From: Micromonospora sp. NBC_01813
GTDB lineage: Bacteria > Actinomycetota > Actinomycetes > Mycobacteriales > Micromonosporaceae
DNA length: 64,000 bases
NCBI RefSeq assembly: GCF_035917335.1
Contig: NZ_CP109067.1
Location: forward strand, 994,501-1,058,500
Direction of reading: 5' to 3'
The stretch's first letter is position 1. Every line of letters begins with the position of its first letter. The notes under the pieces were generated by a model that saw only the letters and a program-made list of their open reading frames with translations, did not search any database and was not told the origin of the DNA. The position numbers and the translations under genes were made by a program. Shown piece after piece: positions 42,906-51,634 of this stretch.

Positions 42906-44147
42906 ATGTCACCCCGAAACTCCACCACCCCCGAGGCCGTGATCGTCGCCGCCGCCCGGTCGCCGATCGGGCGGGCACGTAAGGGTTCGCTGGCCACGAT
43001 GCGCCCCGACGACCTCGCCGTGGACATCACTCGGGCCGCGTTGGCGCAGGTGCCCGCGCTCGATCCCGCGCAGGTGCAGGACGTCCTGCTCGGTTGCGCC
43101 CAGCCGGCGGGCGAACACGGCTACAACCTCGCCCGGATGGTCGCCGTCGGGCTTGGGCTCGACGGCACGGCCGGCACGACGGTGCAGCGGTACTGTGCCT
43201 CCTCGGTGCAGACGACCAGGATGGCCTTCCATGCCATCCGGGCCGGTGAGGGTGACATCTTCGTCTCCGCCGGGGTCGAGATGGTCTCGCGGTACGAATT
43301 CGGCAAATCGGACAATCTGCCCGGCACCCGCAACGAGCGGTACGCGTCCGCCGACGAGCGCACGACGGCGCGGTCCGTCGGCGGGTCGGGGCCGTGGCAG
43401 GACCCCCGCGACGTCGGCCTCGTGCCGGATCCGTACATCGCGATGGGGGAGACCGCCGAGAACGTCGCGCAGCTGTCCGGGGTGAGCCGGGCCGAGCAGG
43501 ACGAGTTCGCGGTACGCAGCCAGAACCTGGCGGAGCAGGCGATCGCGGACGGGTTCTACGCCCGCGACATCACCCCGGTGACCCTGCCCGACGGTACGGT
43601 CGTCGACCGGGACGACGGCCCGCGGGCCGGGGTCCGGCTGGCATCGGTGGCCGCGCTGCAGCCGGTGTTCCGTCCGGACGGGACGGTCACCGCCGGCAAC
43701 TGCTGCCCGCTCAACGACGGGGCCGCCGCGTTGGTGGTGATGAGTGCCACCCGGGCCGCCGAGCTGGACATCACCCCGCTGGCCCGGATCGTCGCCACCG
43801 GCGTCTCGGCGCTCAGCCCGGAGATCATGGGCCTCGGTCCGGTGGAAGCGACCGCCCGGGCACTGCGGCACGCCGGGCTGGGCATCGGCGACATCGACCT
43901 GGTGGAGATCAACGAAGCCTTCGCCGCCCAGGTGCTGCCCTGTGTACGGACGCTCGGCGTCGACCTCGACCGGGTGAACGTGCACGGTGGCGCGATCGCC
44001 GTCGGGCACCCGTTCGGCTCCACCGGGGCGCGGATCACCACCAGTCTGATCCGCGCACTGCGCGAGCGGGACCGGCAGCTCGGTCTGGTGACCATGTGCG
44101 CCGCCGGCGGCCAGGGGATGGCCATGGTGATCGAGCGAATGAGCTGA
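42906..44147 (+). CDS. Thiolase (acetyl-CoA acyltransferase), FadA6-like role
   Basis: A 413-residue degradative thiolase. The nucleophile is C97 in TVQRYCASSVQ, the catalytic histidine is in GHPFGSTGARI and the second cysteine is C398 in MCAAGGQGMAMVIE. EINEAFAAQVL is also conserved. It cleaves a 3-ketoacyl-CoA with CoA. In ring C/D catabolism the thiolase FadA6 removes acetyl-CoA after IpdAB opens the ring; this gene's place between box 7 and the ipdAB operon fits that role, but it is not obviously the closest FadA6 sequence, so no symbol is given. Confidence 0.88.
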   Translation: MSPRNSTTPEAVIVAAARSPIGRARKGSLATMRPDDLAVDITRAALAQVPALDPAQVQDVLLGCAQPAGEHGYNLARMVAVGLGLDGTAGTTVQRYCASSVQTTRMAFHAIRAGEGDIFVSAGVEMVSRYEFGKSDNLPGTRNERYASADERTTARSVGGSGPWQDPRDVGLVPDPYIAMGETAENVAQLSGVSRAEQDEFAVRSQNLAEQAIADGFYARDITPVTLPDGTVVDRDDGPRAGVRLASVAALQPVFRPDGTVTAGNCCPLNDGAAALVVMSATRAAELDITPLARIVATGVSALSPEIMGLGPVEATARALRHAGLGIGDIDLVEINEAFAAQVLPCVRTLGVDLDRVNVHGGAIAVGHPFGSTGARITTSLIRALRERDRQLGLVTMCAAGGQGMAMVIERMS

Positions 44148-44164
44148 CCGGGCTAGCTTGACCA

Positions 44165-44178
44165 ATCAAGCGCTTGGT
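44165..44178. promoter_or_regulatory. KstR2-type operator, box 8
   Basis: ATCAAGCGCTTGGT matches AnCAAGnnCTTGnT fully and is identical to box 4. It lies 66-79 bp upstream of the ipdA ATG, so the long run 44244-54236 has its own KstR2-type promoter. Confidence 0.82.
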
Positions 44179-44243
44179 ACGCTGCCGAAGCGCCGGTTCC
44201 GGCGTACCGCAACCCGGAAACGACCAGGATCGAGAAGGTGGGA

Positions 44244-45104
44244 ATGACCGACAAACGGATGACCGCGGAGCAGGTCGTCAGCGAGCTGCGCTCCGGGATG
44301 ACCATCGGCATCGGTGGCTGGGGCTCGCGCCGCAAGCCGATGTCGCTGGTCCGGGCGATCCTGCGGTCGGACCTCGACGACCTGACCATCGTCAGCTACG
44401 GCGGCCCGGACGTCGGCCTGCTGCTCGCCGCCGGCAAGGTCCGCCGGCTGGTGTACGGCTTCGTGTCGCTCGACTCGATCCCGCTGGAGCCACACTTTCG
44501 GGCCGCCCGCCAGGCCGGCGCCATCGAGGCGGTCGAGTACGACGAGGGCATGCTCTACCTGGGCCTGTACGCCGCCGCCTGCCGGCTGCCGTTCCTGCCC
44601 ACCCGGGTCGGCCTCGGCTCGGACGTGCTGCGGATCAACCCGCTACTGCGCACCGTGCGTTCCCCGTACGACGACGAGGAACTGGTCGCCGTCCCGGCGC
44701 TGCGGCTGGACGCCGCCCTGGTCCACCTGCACCGCGCCGACGTGCACGGCAACGCGCTCTGCCTCGGCCCCGACCCGTACTTCGACGATCTGTACTGCGC
44801 GGCCGCCGACCGCGCGTACGTCTCCTGCGAGCGGATCGTGCCCACCGAGGAACTCGCCCCGGCGGCCTCGGTGCTCATCCGCCGGCACCAGGTCCGCGGC
44901 GTGGTCCCCGCCGCCCACGGCGCCCACTTCACCTCCTGCGAGCCCGACTACCCCCGCGACGAGCAGTTCCAGCGGGAGTACGCCGCCGCCGCGGCCACGC
45001 CCGAGCGGTGGGTCGACTTCCACCGCCGCTACCTCGACACCGACGAAGCCGGATACCAACGCGCGGTCGCCGACCGCGACCAGCAGCTGGAGGTGGCCCG
45101 GTGA
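44244..45104 (+). CDS. ipdA: IpdA, CoA-transferase-fold ring hydrolase, alpha subunit
   Basis: A 286-residue CoA-transferase-family alpha subunit. The sequence from MTIGIGGWGSRRKPMSLVRAILRSD through YGGPDVGLLLAAGKV, YGFVSLDSIP and DPYFDDLY closely parallels mycobacterial IpdA. In that system IpdAB is not a transferase but a hydrolase that opens the last steroid ring (ring C) of COCHEA-CoA. The glutamate in DEGM (E101) probably corresponds to the catalytic glutamate described for IpdA. ATG 44244 is preferred to GTG 44238 because GAGAAGG is well spaced for it. The stop overlaps the ipdB GTG. Confidence 0.9.
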   Translation: MTDKRMTAEQVVSELRSGMTIGIGGWGSRRKPMSLVRAILRSDLDDLTIVSYGGPDVGLLLAAGKVRRLVYGFVSLDSIPLEPHFRAARQAGAIEAVEYDEGMLYLGLYAAACRLPFLPTRVGLGSDVLRINPLLRTVRSPYDDEELVAVPALRLDAALVHLHRADVHGNALCLGPDPYFDDLYCAAADRAYVSCERIVPTEELAPAASVLIRRHQVRGVVPAAHGAHFTSCEPDYPRDEQFQREYAAAAATPERWVDFHRRYLDTDEAGYQRAVADRDQQLEVAR

Positions 45105-45865
45105 GCGAGGTGACCGCACCGACGCGGGCCGAGGTCTGCGTGGTCGCCTGCGCCGAGGCCTGGCGCGGTGACGGCGAGATCCTGGCCAGCCCGATCGGGC
45201 TGGTCCCGACGGTCGGGGCCCGGCTGGCCCGGGCGACCTTCTCCCCGGACCTGTTGCTCACCGACGGTGAGGCCTCGCTCGGCGTGGGCACCTGGCCGGT
45301 CGGCGAGTCGCCGGCACAGGTCGAGGGAGTACTCCCGTTCCGGCAGATCTTCGAGCTGATCTGGTCCGGCCGGCGGCACGTGATGATGGGCCCAGGCCAG
45401 ATCGACCGCTACGGCAACGTCAACATCTCGGCGATCGGCGACTTCCACCGGCCCAAGGTGGCGCTGCTCGGCGTGCGGGGCGCACCCGGCAACACGGTGA
45501 GCCACCCGTGCAGCTACTGGGTGCCCCGGCACAGCCGACGGATCTTCGTCGAGCGCGTCGACCTGGTCTGCGGAATCGGCTACGACCGGGCGGCGGCGGC
45601 CGGTCCGTCCGCGTCGCGCTACCACCAGCTGCGCCGGGTGGTGAGCAACCTCGGGGTGTTCGACTTCCCCGGTCCGGATCACCGGATGCGGCTCGTCTCG
45701 GTGCATCCCGGGGCCACCGTCGACCAGATCCGCGAGGCGACCGGATTCGACCTGCAGGTCGGCGCCGACGTGCCGCAGACCCGGCTGCCGACGCCGGCGG
45801 AGCTGCGGTTGATCCGTACCGTCATCGACCCCGCCGGCCACCGGGACGCGGAGGTGCCGCGATGA
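45101..45865 (+). CDS. ipdB: IpdB, CoA-transferase-fold ring hydrolase, beta subunit
   Basis: A 254-residue beta subunit that pairs with IpdA. VCVVACAEAWRGDGEILASPIGLVPTVGARLARATFSPDLLLTDGE is the beta-subunit opening; RHVMMGPGQIDRYGNVNISAIGDF and GAPGNTVSHPCSYWVPRHSRRIFVERVD are strongly IpdB-like. The GTG at 45101 overlaps the ipdA stop (GTGA), and the stop overlaps the ipdC ATG, so stoichiometric synthesis is likely. The pair acts as a heterotetramer in characterised systems. An earlier in-frame extension is only a shadow of ipdA. Confidence 0.9.
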   Translation: MSEVTAPTRAEVCVVACAEAWRGDGEILASPIGLVPTVGARLARATFSPDLLLTDGEASLGVGTWPVGESPAQVEGVLPFRQIFELIWSGRRHVMMGPGQIDRYGNVNISAIGDFHRPKVALLGVRGAPGNTVSHPCSYWVPRHSRRIFVERVDLVCGIGYDRAAAAGPSASRYHQLRRVVSNLGVFDFPGPDHRMRLVSVHPGATVDQIREATGFDLQVGADVPQTRLPTPAELRLIRTVIDPAGHRDAEVPR

Positions 45866-46983
45866 ACACCGGTGCCGGCTCCACCGCCGCGGACGCTGCC
45901 CGGACGTACCCGGCGCTGCGTACCCGGATCTGCGAGCTGTTCGGGGTACGGCATCCGATCGTGCAGACCGGCATGGGCTTCGTGTCCGGGCCACGGCTCG
46001 TGGCCGCCACCGCCAACGCCGGTGGTCTCGGCATCCTCGCCGGCGCCACCCTCGACCTGGCCGAGCTGGCCACCGCGATCGCCGAGATCCGCCAGCACAC
46101 GACGCAGCCGTTCGGGGTGAACCTGCGCGCCGACGCCACCGACGCCGGGCAGCGGGTCGACCTGCTGATCCGCGAACAGGTCCGGGTCGCCTCGTTCGCC
46201 CTGGCCCCCCGACCCGACCTGATCGCCCGGCTCAAGGAGGCCGGGGTGCTGGTGGTGCCCTCGGTCGGTGCCCGCCGGCACGCCGAGAAGGTCGCCGGCT
46301 GGGGCGCCGACGCGGTGATCGTGCAGGGCTCCGAAGGCGGCGGCCACACCGGTGCGGTGCCGACCACCCTGCTGGTGCCGCAGGTCGTCGACGCGGTCGA
46401 CATCCCGGTGATCGCCGCTGGCGGGTTCTTCGACGGCCGTGGTCTGGTCGCCGCGCTCGCCTACGGTGCCGCCGGCGTGGCGATGGGCACCCGCTTCCTG
46501 CTGACCCGCGACACCACGATCAGCCCCGAGGTGCAGCGCCGCTACCTCGAGGCCGGGGTGGACGGCACGGTCGTCACCAGCGCGCTCGACGGCGTGCCGC
46601 AGCGACTGCTGCGTACCGAGTTCATCGACCGGCTGGAACGCTCCGGGCCGCTGCGCCGGCTGGCTCGCTCGGCGCGCAGCGCCGCCCGGTTCCGGCGGCT
46701 GACCGGCACACCCTGGTCCCGGTTGCTCGCCGATGGGCGGGCGATGCGGCACAGCCGGGAGCTGACCTGGGGGCAGGTGCTGCTCGCCGCGAACACCCCG
46801 ATGCTGCTCAAGGCGGCCATGGTGGACGGCCGCGCCGACCTCGGGGTGATGGCGACCGGACAGGTCACCGGACTCATCGACGACCTGCCCAGCTGCGCCG
46901 AGCTGATCGACCGGATCATCGCGCAGGCGCAGACGGTGCTGGACGATCTGCAGGGGAGAGGACCCGATGGCGACCGCCGTTGA
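45862..46983 (+). CDS. ipdC: IpdC, FMN-dependent (nitronate monooxygenase-like) oxidoreductase
   Basis: A 373-residue FMN enzyme of the nitronate monooxygenase/2-nitropropane dioxygenase fold. PIVQTGMGFVSGPRLVAATANAGGLGILAG, PSVGARRHAEKVAGWGADAVIVQGSEGGGHTG and IPVIAAGGFFDGRGLVAALAYGAAGVAMGTRFLL are the phosphate- and flavin-binding segments. In mycobacteria IpdC dehydrogenates 5-OH-HIC-CoA during ring C/D degradation. About 20 N-terminal residues precede the usual start. The ATG overlaps the ipdB stop, and the 3' end overlaps ipdF by 17 bp. Gene order ipdA-ipdB-ipdC is the same as in Mycobacterium. Confidence 0.88.
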   Translation: MNTGAGSTAADAARTYPALRTRICELFGVRHPIVQTGMGFVSGPRLVAATANAGGLGILAGATLDLAELATAIAEIRQHTTQPFGVNLRADATDAGQRVDLLIREQVRVASFALAPRPDLIARLKEAGVLVVPSVGARRHAEKVAGWGADAVIVQGSEGGGHTGAVPTTLLVPQVVDAVDIPVIAAGGFFDGRGLVAALAYGAAGVAMGTRFLLTRDTTISPEVQRRYLEAGVDGTVVTSALDGVPQRLLRTEFIDRLERSGPLRRLARSARSAARFRRLTGTPWSRLLADGRAMRHSRELTWGQVLLAANTPMLLKAAMVDGRADLGVMATGQVTGLIDDLPSCAELIDRIIAQAQTVLDDLQGRGPDGDRR

Positions 46984-47746
46984 ACCACCGTCCGGGCACG
47001 GACTGCTCGTCGGCCGCACCGTCCTGGTGACGGCGGCCGCCGGCACCGGCATCGGATCGGCTACCGCGCTGCGCTGCGCGCAGGAGGGCGCCCGGGTGGC
47101 GATCAGCGACCGGCACGAGCGTCGGCTGCGGGCGACGGCCGCCGAACTCGCCGCCGCCACCGGGGTCGAACCCCTCGCCGTCGTCTGCGACGTGACCGTC
47201 GAAGAGCAGGTCCAGGCCATGATCGACCGGGTCGTCGCCGACTACGGCCAGCTCGACGTGCTGGTCAACAACGCCGGACTCGGTGGCACCGCCCGGGTCA
47301 CCGAGATGACCGACGAGCAGTGGCACCGGGTCATCGACGTCACCCTCACCGGCACCTTCCGGTGCACCCGGGCCGCGCTGCGGCACATGACGCCGCGCCG
47401 CCGGGGCGTGATCGTCAACAACGCGTCCGTGCTCGGCTGGCGTGCGCAGCAGGGACAGGCGCACTACGCCGCCGCGAAGGCCGGGGTGATGGCGTTGACC
47501 CGCTGCGCCGCCGTCGAGGCCGCCGAAGCCGGGGTACGCGTCAACGCGGTCGCGCCGAGCCTCGCCATGCACGCCAACCTCGCCAAGGTCACCGACGACG
47601 ATCTGCTGGCCGCGCTCGCCGGCCGGGAGGCGTTCGGCCGGGCAGCCGAGCCATGGGAGGTGGCCAACGTCATCGTCTTCCTGGCCAGCGACTACGCCTC
47701 GTACCTGGCGGGCGAGGTGCTCTCGGTCAGCAGCCAACACCCGTGA
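46967..47746 (+). CDS. ipdF: IpdF, SDR acting on the hydrindane CoA ester
   Basis: A 259-residue SDR strongly like mycobacterial IpdF (Rv3559c). The variant nucleotide motif TAAAGTGIGSATALRCA, the ISDRHERRL stretch, NNAGLGG, NNASVLGWRAQQGQAHYAAAKAGVMALTRC and the end EAFGRAAEPWEVANVIVFLASDYASYLAGEVLSV with no VDGG are all shared. IpdF oxidises the 5-hydroxyl group of the CoA-linked hydrindane intermediate. GGGGAGAGG precedes the ATG at 46967, which lies inside ipdC. The atypical C-terminus is a useful marker that separates it from the six general SDRs of this window. Confidence 0.9.
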   Translation: MATAVEPPSGHGLLVGRTVLVTAAAGTGIGSATALRCAQEGARVAISDRHERRLRATAAELAAATGVEPLAVVCDVTVEEQVQAMIDRVVADYGQLDVLVNNAGLGGTARVTEMTDEQWHRVIDVTLTGTFRCTRAALRHMTPRRRGVIVNNASVLGWRAQQGQAHYAAAKAGVMALTRCAAVEAAEAGVRVNAVAPSLAMHANLAKVTDDDLLAALAGREAFGRAAEPWEVANVIVFLASDYASYLAGEVLSVSSQHP

Positions 47747-47756
47747 GGACCCGACC

Positions 47757-48539
47757 ATGACATCCACAGCAGACAGCGCGATGGTGACCACCAGCACCGA
47801 CGACGAGGGAGTGGTCGAGGTCGTGGTGGACCGGCCACCGGTCAACGCCCTGCCGGTCGCCGGCTGGCACCGCCTCGCCGAGGCGATCACCGCCGCCGGT
47901 GCCGACCCGGCGACCCGGGTGGTGGTGCTGCGGGCGCAGGGCCGAGGCTTCAACGCCGGGGTCGACATCAAGGAGATCCAGGCCGATCCGGGCCACGACA
48001 AGCTGATCGGCGCGAACCGGGGCTGCTTCGCCGCGTTCGCCGCCGTCTACGACTGCCCGGTGCCGGTGATCGCCGCCGTACAGGGCTTCTGCCTCGGTGG
48101 CGGCATCGGCCTGGCCGGCAATGCCGACATCATCGTGGCCAGCGAGGACGCCACGTTCGGCCTGCCCGAGGTGGACCGGGGCGCGCTGGGGGCGGCGACC
48201 CACCTGTCCCGGCTGGTGCCGGCGCACCGGGCCCGCGCGATGCTCTACACCGCCGCCACCGCGACCGCCGCCGAACTGCACCACTACGGGTCGGTGCTGG
48301 CGGTGGTGGCGGCGGCCGACCTGCGGGCCACGGCGTTGACACTCGCCCGGCAGATCGCGGCGAAGGATCCGACCGTGATCCGGGCGGCGAAGGAGTCCCT
48401 CAACGGCATCGACCCGTGGGACGTCAAACGCAGCTACCGGTACGAGCAGGGCTTCACCTTCGAACTCAACCTCTCCGGTGTCGCCGACCGGGTCCGCGAC
48501 GGCTTCGGCGGGTCGACCGGCGCGAGTCGGGAGGGCTGA
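47757..48539 (+). CDS. echA20: EchA20, crotonase-fold ring-opening hydrolase
   Basis: A 260-residue crotonase-family protein. GRGFNAGVDIKEIQ, ANRGCFAAFAAVYDCPVPVIAAVQGFCLGGGIGLAGNADIIVASEDATFGLPEVDRGALGAATHLSRLVP and the end EQGFTFELNLSGVADRVRD follow mycobacterial EchA20. That enzyme hydrolyses the bicyclic diketone CoA ester (ring D opening) to give the IpdAB substrate. The oxyanion-hole glycines (GGGIG) are present. It starts 11 bp after ipdF and ends 4 bp before an acyl-CoA dehydrogenase. A short extra N-terminus (about 10 residues) is seen here. Confidence 0.9.
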   Translation: MTSTADSAMVTTSTDDEGVVEVVVDRPPVNALPVAGWHRLAEAITAAGADPATRVVVLRAQGRGFNAGVDIKEIQADPGHDKLIGANRGCFAAFAAVYDCPVPVIAAVQGFCLGGGIGLAGNADIIVASEDATFGLPEVDRGALGAATHLSRLVPAHRARAMLYTAATATAAELHHYGSVLAVVAAADLRATALTLARQIAAKDPTVIRAAKESLNGIDPWDVKRSYRYEQGFTFELNLSGVADRVRDGFGGSTGASREG

Positions 48540-48542
48540 GGC

Positions 48543-49682
48543 ATGGATCTGCGTCCAGACCCGGTGGACGAGCAGTTCCGCGCCGAGGCCCGCGACTGGC
48601 TGCGTACCCACCGGCCGGCCCGACCGCTGCCCTCCGGCGACACCCGCGACGGCTTCGCCGCCCACCTCGACTGGGAACGCCAACTCTTCGACGCCGGCTG
48701 GGCGGTGGTCTCCTGGCCGCGCCGCTACGGCGGCCGGGAGGCCTCCCTCTGGCAGTGGCTGATCTTCGAAGAGGAGTACGCCGCCGCCGGTGCCCCACAG
48801 CGGGTCACCCAGAACGGCATCTTCCTGCTCGCCCCGACGCTGTTCGAGTTCGGCACCGACGAGCAGCGCGACCGGATCCTGCCGGCGATGGCCGCCGCGT
48901 CTCAACTGTGGTGCCAGGGCTGGTCCGAGCCGGGCGCCGGCAGCGACCTGGCCGCGTTGACCAGCCGGGCGGTCCGCGACGAAGCGGCCGGCGGTTGGCG
49001 GCTGACCGGGCACAAGACCTGGACCACCCGGGGCGCGTTCTGCACCCACCTGTTCGGCCTGTTCCGCACCGACCCGCAGCAGCGGCGGCACCGTGGGTTG
49101 AGCTACTTCCTGGTGCCGTTGGACGCCCCCGGCGTGACCGTACGCGGCTTCGGTCGCTTCGACGGCGACGAGGGTTTCGCCGACGTCTTCCTCGACGACG
49201 TCTTCGTCCCCGACGCCGACGTGATCGGCGAGGTCGGAGCCGGCTGGCGGGTCGCGATGGCCACCACCGGCTCCGAACGTGGCCTCACGCTGCGCCCGCC
49301 GGGCCGGTTCACCGCGGCCGCCGCCCGGCTGGTCGAGCTCGCCGCCGCCCGGCCGGACCGGCTCACCGGCCGGCTCCGCGAGCAGGTGGTACGGGCGTGG
49401 CTCGGCGCCCGGGCGTACCACCTGTTCACCCTGGCCCAGGTGACCCGGATGCTCGACGGCGACCCGCCGGGCGCGGCGTCCAGCCTCAACAAGATTCACT
49501 GGTCCGAGCTGGACATCGCGTTGCACCGCACCGCCCTCGAACTGCTCGGGCCCGACGCCGAACTCGACGCCGGCTGGACCCGCGGCTTCCAGTTCTCCCT
49601 GGCCGGCCCGATCTACGCCGGCACCAACGAGATCCAACGCGGCATCGTCGCCGAGCGACTGCTCGGCCTGCCCCGACGCTGA
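48543..49682 (+). CDS. Acyl-CoA dehydrogenase, large-type subunit (FadE30/31-like)
   Basis: A 379-residue acyl-CoA dehydrogenase. WCQGWSEPGAGSDLAALTSRA is the FAD/substrate loop, HKTWTTRGAF and GWRVAMATTGSERG follow, and it ends with the family signature YAGTNEIQRGIVAERLLGLPR. FadE enzymes of steroid degradation are often heteromers of a catalytic and a partner chain, and a second, shorter gene begins 13 bp downstream, so these two probably assemble. In the KstR2 regulon FadE30 acts on HIP-CoA and FadE31-33 on later intermediates; which step this one takes cannot be decided by eye. Confidence 0.87.
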   Translation: MDLRPDPVDEQFRAEARDWLRTHRPARPLPSGDTRDGFAAHLDWERQLFDAGWAVVSWPRRYGGREASLWQWLIFEEEYAAAGAPQRVTQNGIFLLAPTLFEFGTDEQRDRILPAMAAASQLWCQGWSEPGAGSDLAALTSRAVRDEAAGGWRLTGHKTWTTRGAFCTHLFGLFRTDPQQRRHRGLSYFLVPLDAPGVTVRGFGRFDGDEGFADVFLDDVFVPDADVIGEVGAGWRVAMATTGSERGLTLRPPGRFTAAAARLVELAAARPDRLTGRLREQVVRAWLGARAYHLFTLAQVTRMLDGDPPGAASSLNKIHWSELDIALHRTALELLGPDAELDAGWTRGFQFSLAGPIYAGTNEIQRGIVAERLLGLPRR

Positions 49683-49694
49683 GAAGGGAGCGGT

Positions 49695-50741
49695 GTGCGG
49701 TTCGCCCTCACCGACGACCAGATCACCCTCCGCGACGCGGTCGGTGACCTGCTCGCCGCCGAATGTCCGCCGGCGGTGGTCCGCGCCGCCTGGCCCGGCG
49801 GCGACCAGGAGCCGGTGGACCGGCTCTGGACCGCCCTCGCCGAGATGGGCGTGCTCGCCGCCATGGTGCCCGAGTCCGCCGGCGGACTCGGACTGACCGA
49901 GGTGGACCTGGTGCCGGTGCTCACCGCCGCCGGGTACGCGGCGGTGCCACTGCCACTGGCCGAGACCGCCGCCGTCGCCGGCCCGCTGCTCGCCGCCCTC
50001 GACGACCCGGGCGGACACCTCGCGGCGCTCACCGAAGGCCGCTGCCGGATCGCCCTCGCCGGCCCGACCGCGCTCGTCCCGTACGGGCAACGGGCCGACC
50101 TGGCCCTGTCGACGCACGGTCCGGACGGACCCCGGCTGATCCGGCTTGCCGCGGCCACGACCGCTCCGGTGCCGACAGTCGATGGATCGCGGGCCGCGCT
50201 GCGGCTCGTCGACCAGACTGCCGCCGGCCCGTCCGCCGGCACCCGGCTTGACATCGGCGACGACCTGCTGGCGCTGACCGCCGACCGGGCCACCCTGGCG
50301 GCGGCGGCGCACCTGGTCGGTCTGGGTCGCCGGCTGCTCGACCTCACGGTCGCGCACGTCGGCACCCGCCACCAGTTCGGTGCGCCGATCGGGAGCTTCC
50401 AGGCGGTCAAGCACCAGCTCGCCGACGCCCTGTTGGGCCTGGAACTCGCCGCGCCGATGGTGCTCGCCGCCGCCTGGGCCACCGCGACCGGTGCCGCCAC
50501 CCGGGCCGCCGACGTGTCGGCCGGCTACCTGCTCGCCGCCGACGCCGCCGAGCGGGCTGCCCGGGTCGCGCTGCAGTGCCACGGCGCGATCGGCTACACC
50601 GTCGAGTACGACCTGCACCTGTACGCGAAGCGGGTCTGGGCGACGACCGCGGCGACCGCCGGCACCGACGCCCACCTCGACCGGCTCGGCACCGCACTCG
50701 GACTACCCGCCGCCACCACCGACCCAGGAGGACGACCGTGA
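49695..50741 (+). CDS. Acyl-CoA dehydrogenase, short partner subunit
   Basis: A 348-residue acyl-CoA dehydrogenase-family protein. FALTDDQITLRDAVGDLLAAECPP at the N-terminus, HVGTRHQFGAPIGSFQAVKHQLADALLGLELA in the FAD-contact helix and LQCHGAIGYTVEYDLHLYAKRVW near the end are conserved, but the middle domain is shortened and lacks the SEPGAGSD loop of its neighbour. This is the pattern of the non-catalytic partner in alpha2beta2 steroid acyl-CoA dehydrogenases. The start is GTG at 49695 after AAGGGAG. The stop overlaps the GTG of the next gene. Confidence 0.85.
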   Translation: MRFALTDDQITLRDAVGDLLAAECPPAVVRAAWPGGDQEPVDRLWTALAEMGVLAAMVPESAGGLGLTEVDLVPVLTAAGYAAVPLPLAETAAVAGPLLAALDDPGGHLAALTEGRCRIALAGPTALVPYGQRADLALSTHGPDGPRLIRLAAATTAPVPTVDGSRAALRLVDQTAAGPSAGTRLDIGDDLLALTADRATLAAAAHLVGLGRRLLDLTVAHVGTRHQFGAPIGSFQAVKHQLADALLGLELAAPMVLAAAWATATGAATRAADVSAGYLLAADAAERAARVALQCHGAIGYTVEYDLHLYAKRVWATTAATAGTDAHLDRLGTALGLPAATTDPGGRP

Positions 50742-51634
50742 CCGACGACGCCACGAGTCCACCACCCGCCGACGACCGGCCGGAGCCCGCCGACGAGGTG
50801 GTCCGGTACACCACCGACGGGCCGGTGGCGGTCGTCACCATGAACCGCCCCCGCTACGCCAACGCCCAGAACTCGGCGATGACCTACGCCCTGGACGACG
50901 CGTTCGCCCGGGCGGCCGACGACGACGATGTCCGGGTCGTCGTGCTCGCCGGAGCCGGCAGACACTTCTCCGCCGGCCACGACATCGGCACCCCGGGCCG
51001 CGACATCGACCGGAGCTTCCCCCGCCGGGCCGGGCTGTGGTGGGACCACGTCGGCAAGGCCGGCGCGGAGAGCCGCTTCGCCCGCGAGTCCGAGGTGTAC
51101 CTCGGTATGTGCCGGCGCTGGCGGGAACTCCCCAAGCCGACCATCGCGATGGTGCAGGGCGCATGTATCGCCGGCGGCCTGATGCTCGCCTGGTCCTGCG
51201 ACCTTATCGTCGCCGCCGACGACGCCCAGTTCGCCGACCCGGTGGTCCGGATGGGAATCCCGGGCGTCGAGTACTTCGCCCACCCGTGGGTGATGGGACC
51301 CCGCTTCGCCAAGGAGTTCCTGTACCTCGGCGAACGCGTCGACGCCGGGCGGGCGTTGGCGCTCGGCATGGTCAACCGGGTGGTGCCCCGCGCGGAGCTG
51401 CAACCATTCACGATGGACATGGCGGGTCGGATCGCCACCATGCCCCGGCTCGGGCTGGCGTTGACCAAGAAGGCGGTCAACCAGGCCGAGGATCTGATGG
51501 GCCTGCGCGCCGGCATGGACTCGGTCTTCGGGCTGCACCACGTCGCCCACGCGCACAACGCCGAGGTCGGCGCGGACCCGCTGGCCGGGCACGACGCCCG
51601 CAGCATGCGCCAGCGGACGGACGGCACCGACTGA
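50738..51634 (+). CDS. Enoyl-CoA hydratase/isomerase family protein
   Basis: A 298-residue crotonase-family protein. VAVVTMNRPRYANAQNSAM, GRHFSAGHDIGTPGRD, PTIAMVQGACIAGGLMLAWSCDLIVAADDAQFADPVVRMG and LTKKAVNQAEDLMGLRAGMDSVF are present. The long charged insert after the first oxyanion residue (about residues 90-125, WWDHVGKAGAESRFARE) sets it apart from short-chain hydratases and suggests a bulky substrate. GTG 50738 overlaps the dehydrogenase stop; the frame's upstream extension lies only in that gene. It would hydrate the enoyl-CoA product of the FadE pair. Confidence 0.87.
   Translation: MTDDATSPPPADDRPEPADEVVRYTTDGPVAVVTMNRPRYANAQNSAMTYALDDAFARAADDDDVRVVVLAGAGRHFSAGHDIGTPGRDIDRSFPRRAGLWWDHVGKAGAESRFARESEVYLGMCRRWRELPKPTIAMVQGACIAGGLMLAWSCDLIVAADDAQFADPVVRMGIPGVEYFAHPWVMGPRFAKEFLYLGERVDAGRALALGMVNRVVPRAELQPFTMDMAGRIATMPRLGLALTKKAVNQAEDLMGLRAGMDSVFGLHHVAHAHNAEVGADPLAGHDARSMRQRTDGTD

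Noticed and set aside
47727-50675. 982-residue minus-strand frame opposite echA20 and the acyl-CoA dehydrogenases
   Set aside because: Its length is impressive, but the composition (Gly/Arg/Gln/Val-rich, no domain) is that of a shadow; three recognised genes lie on the other strand.
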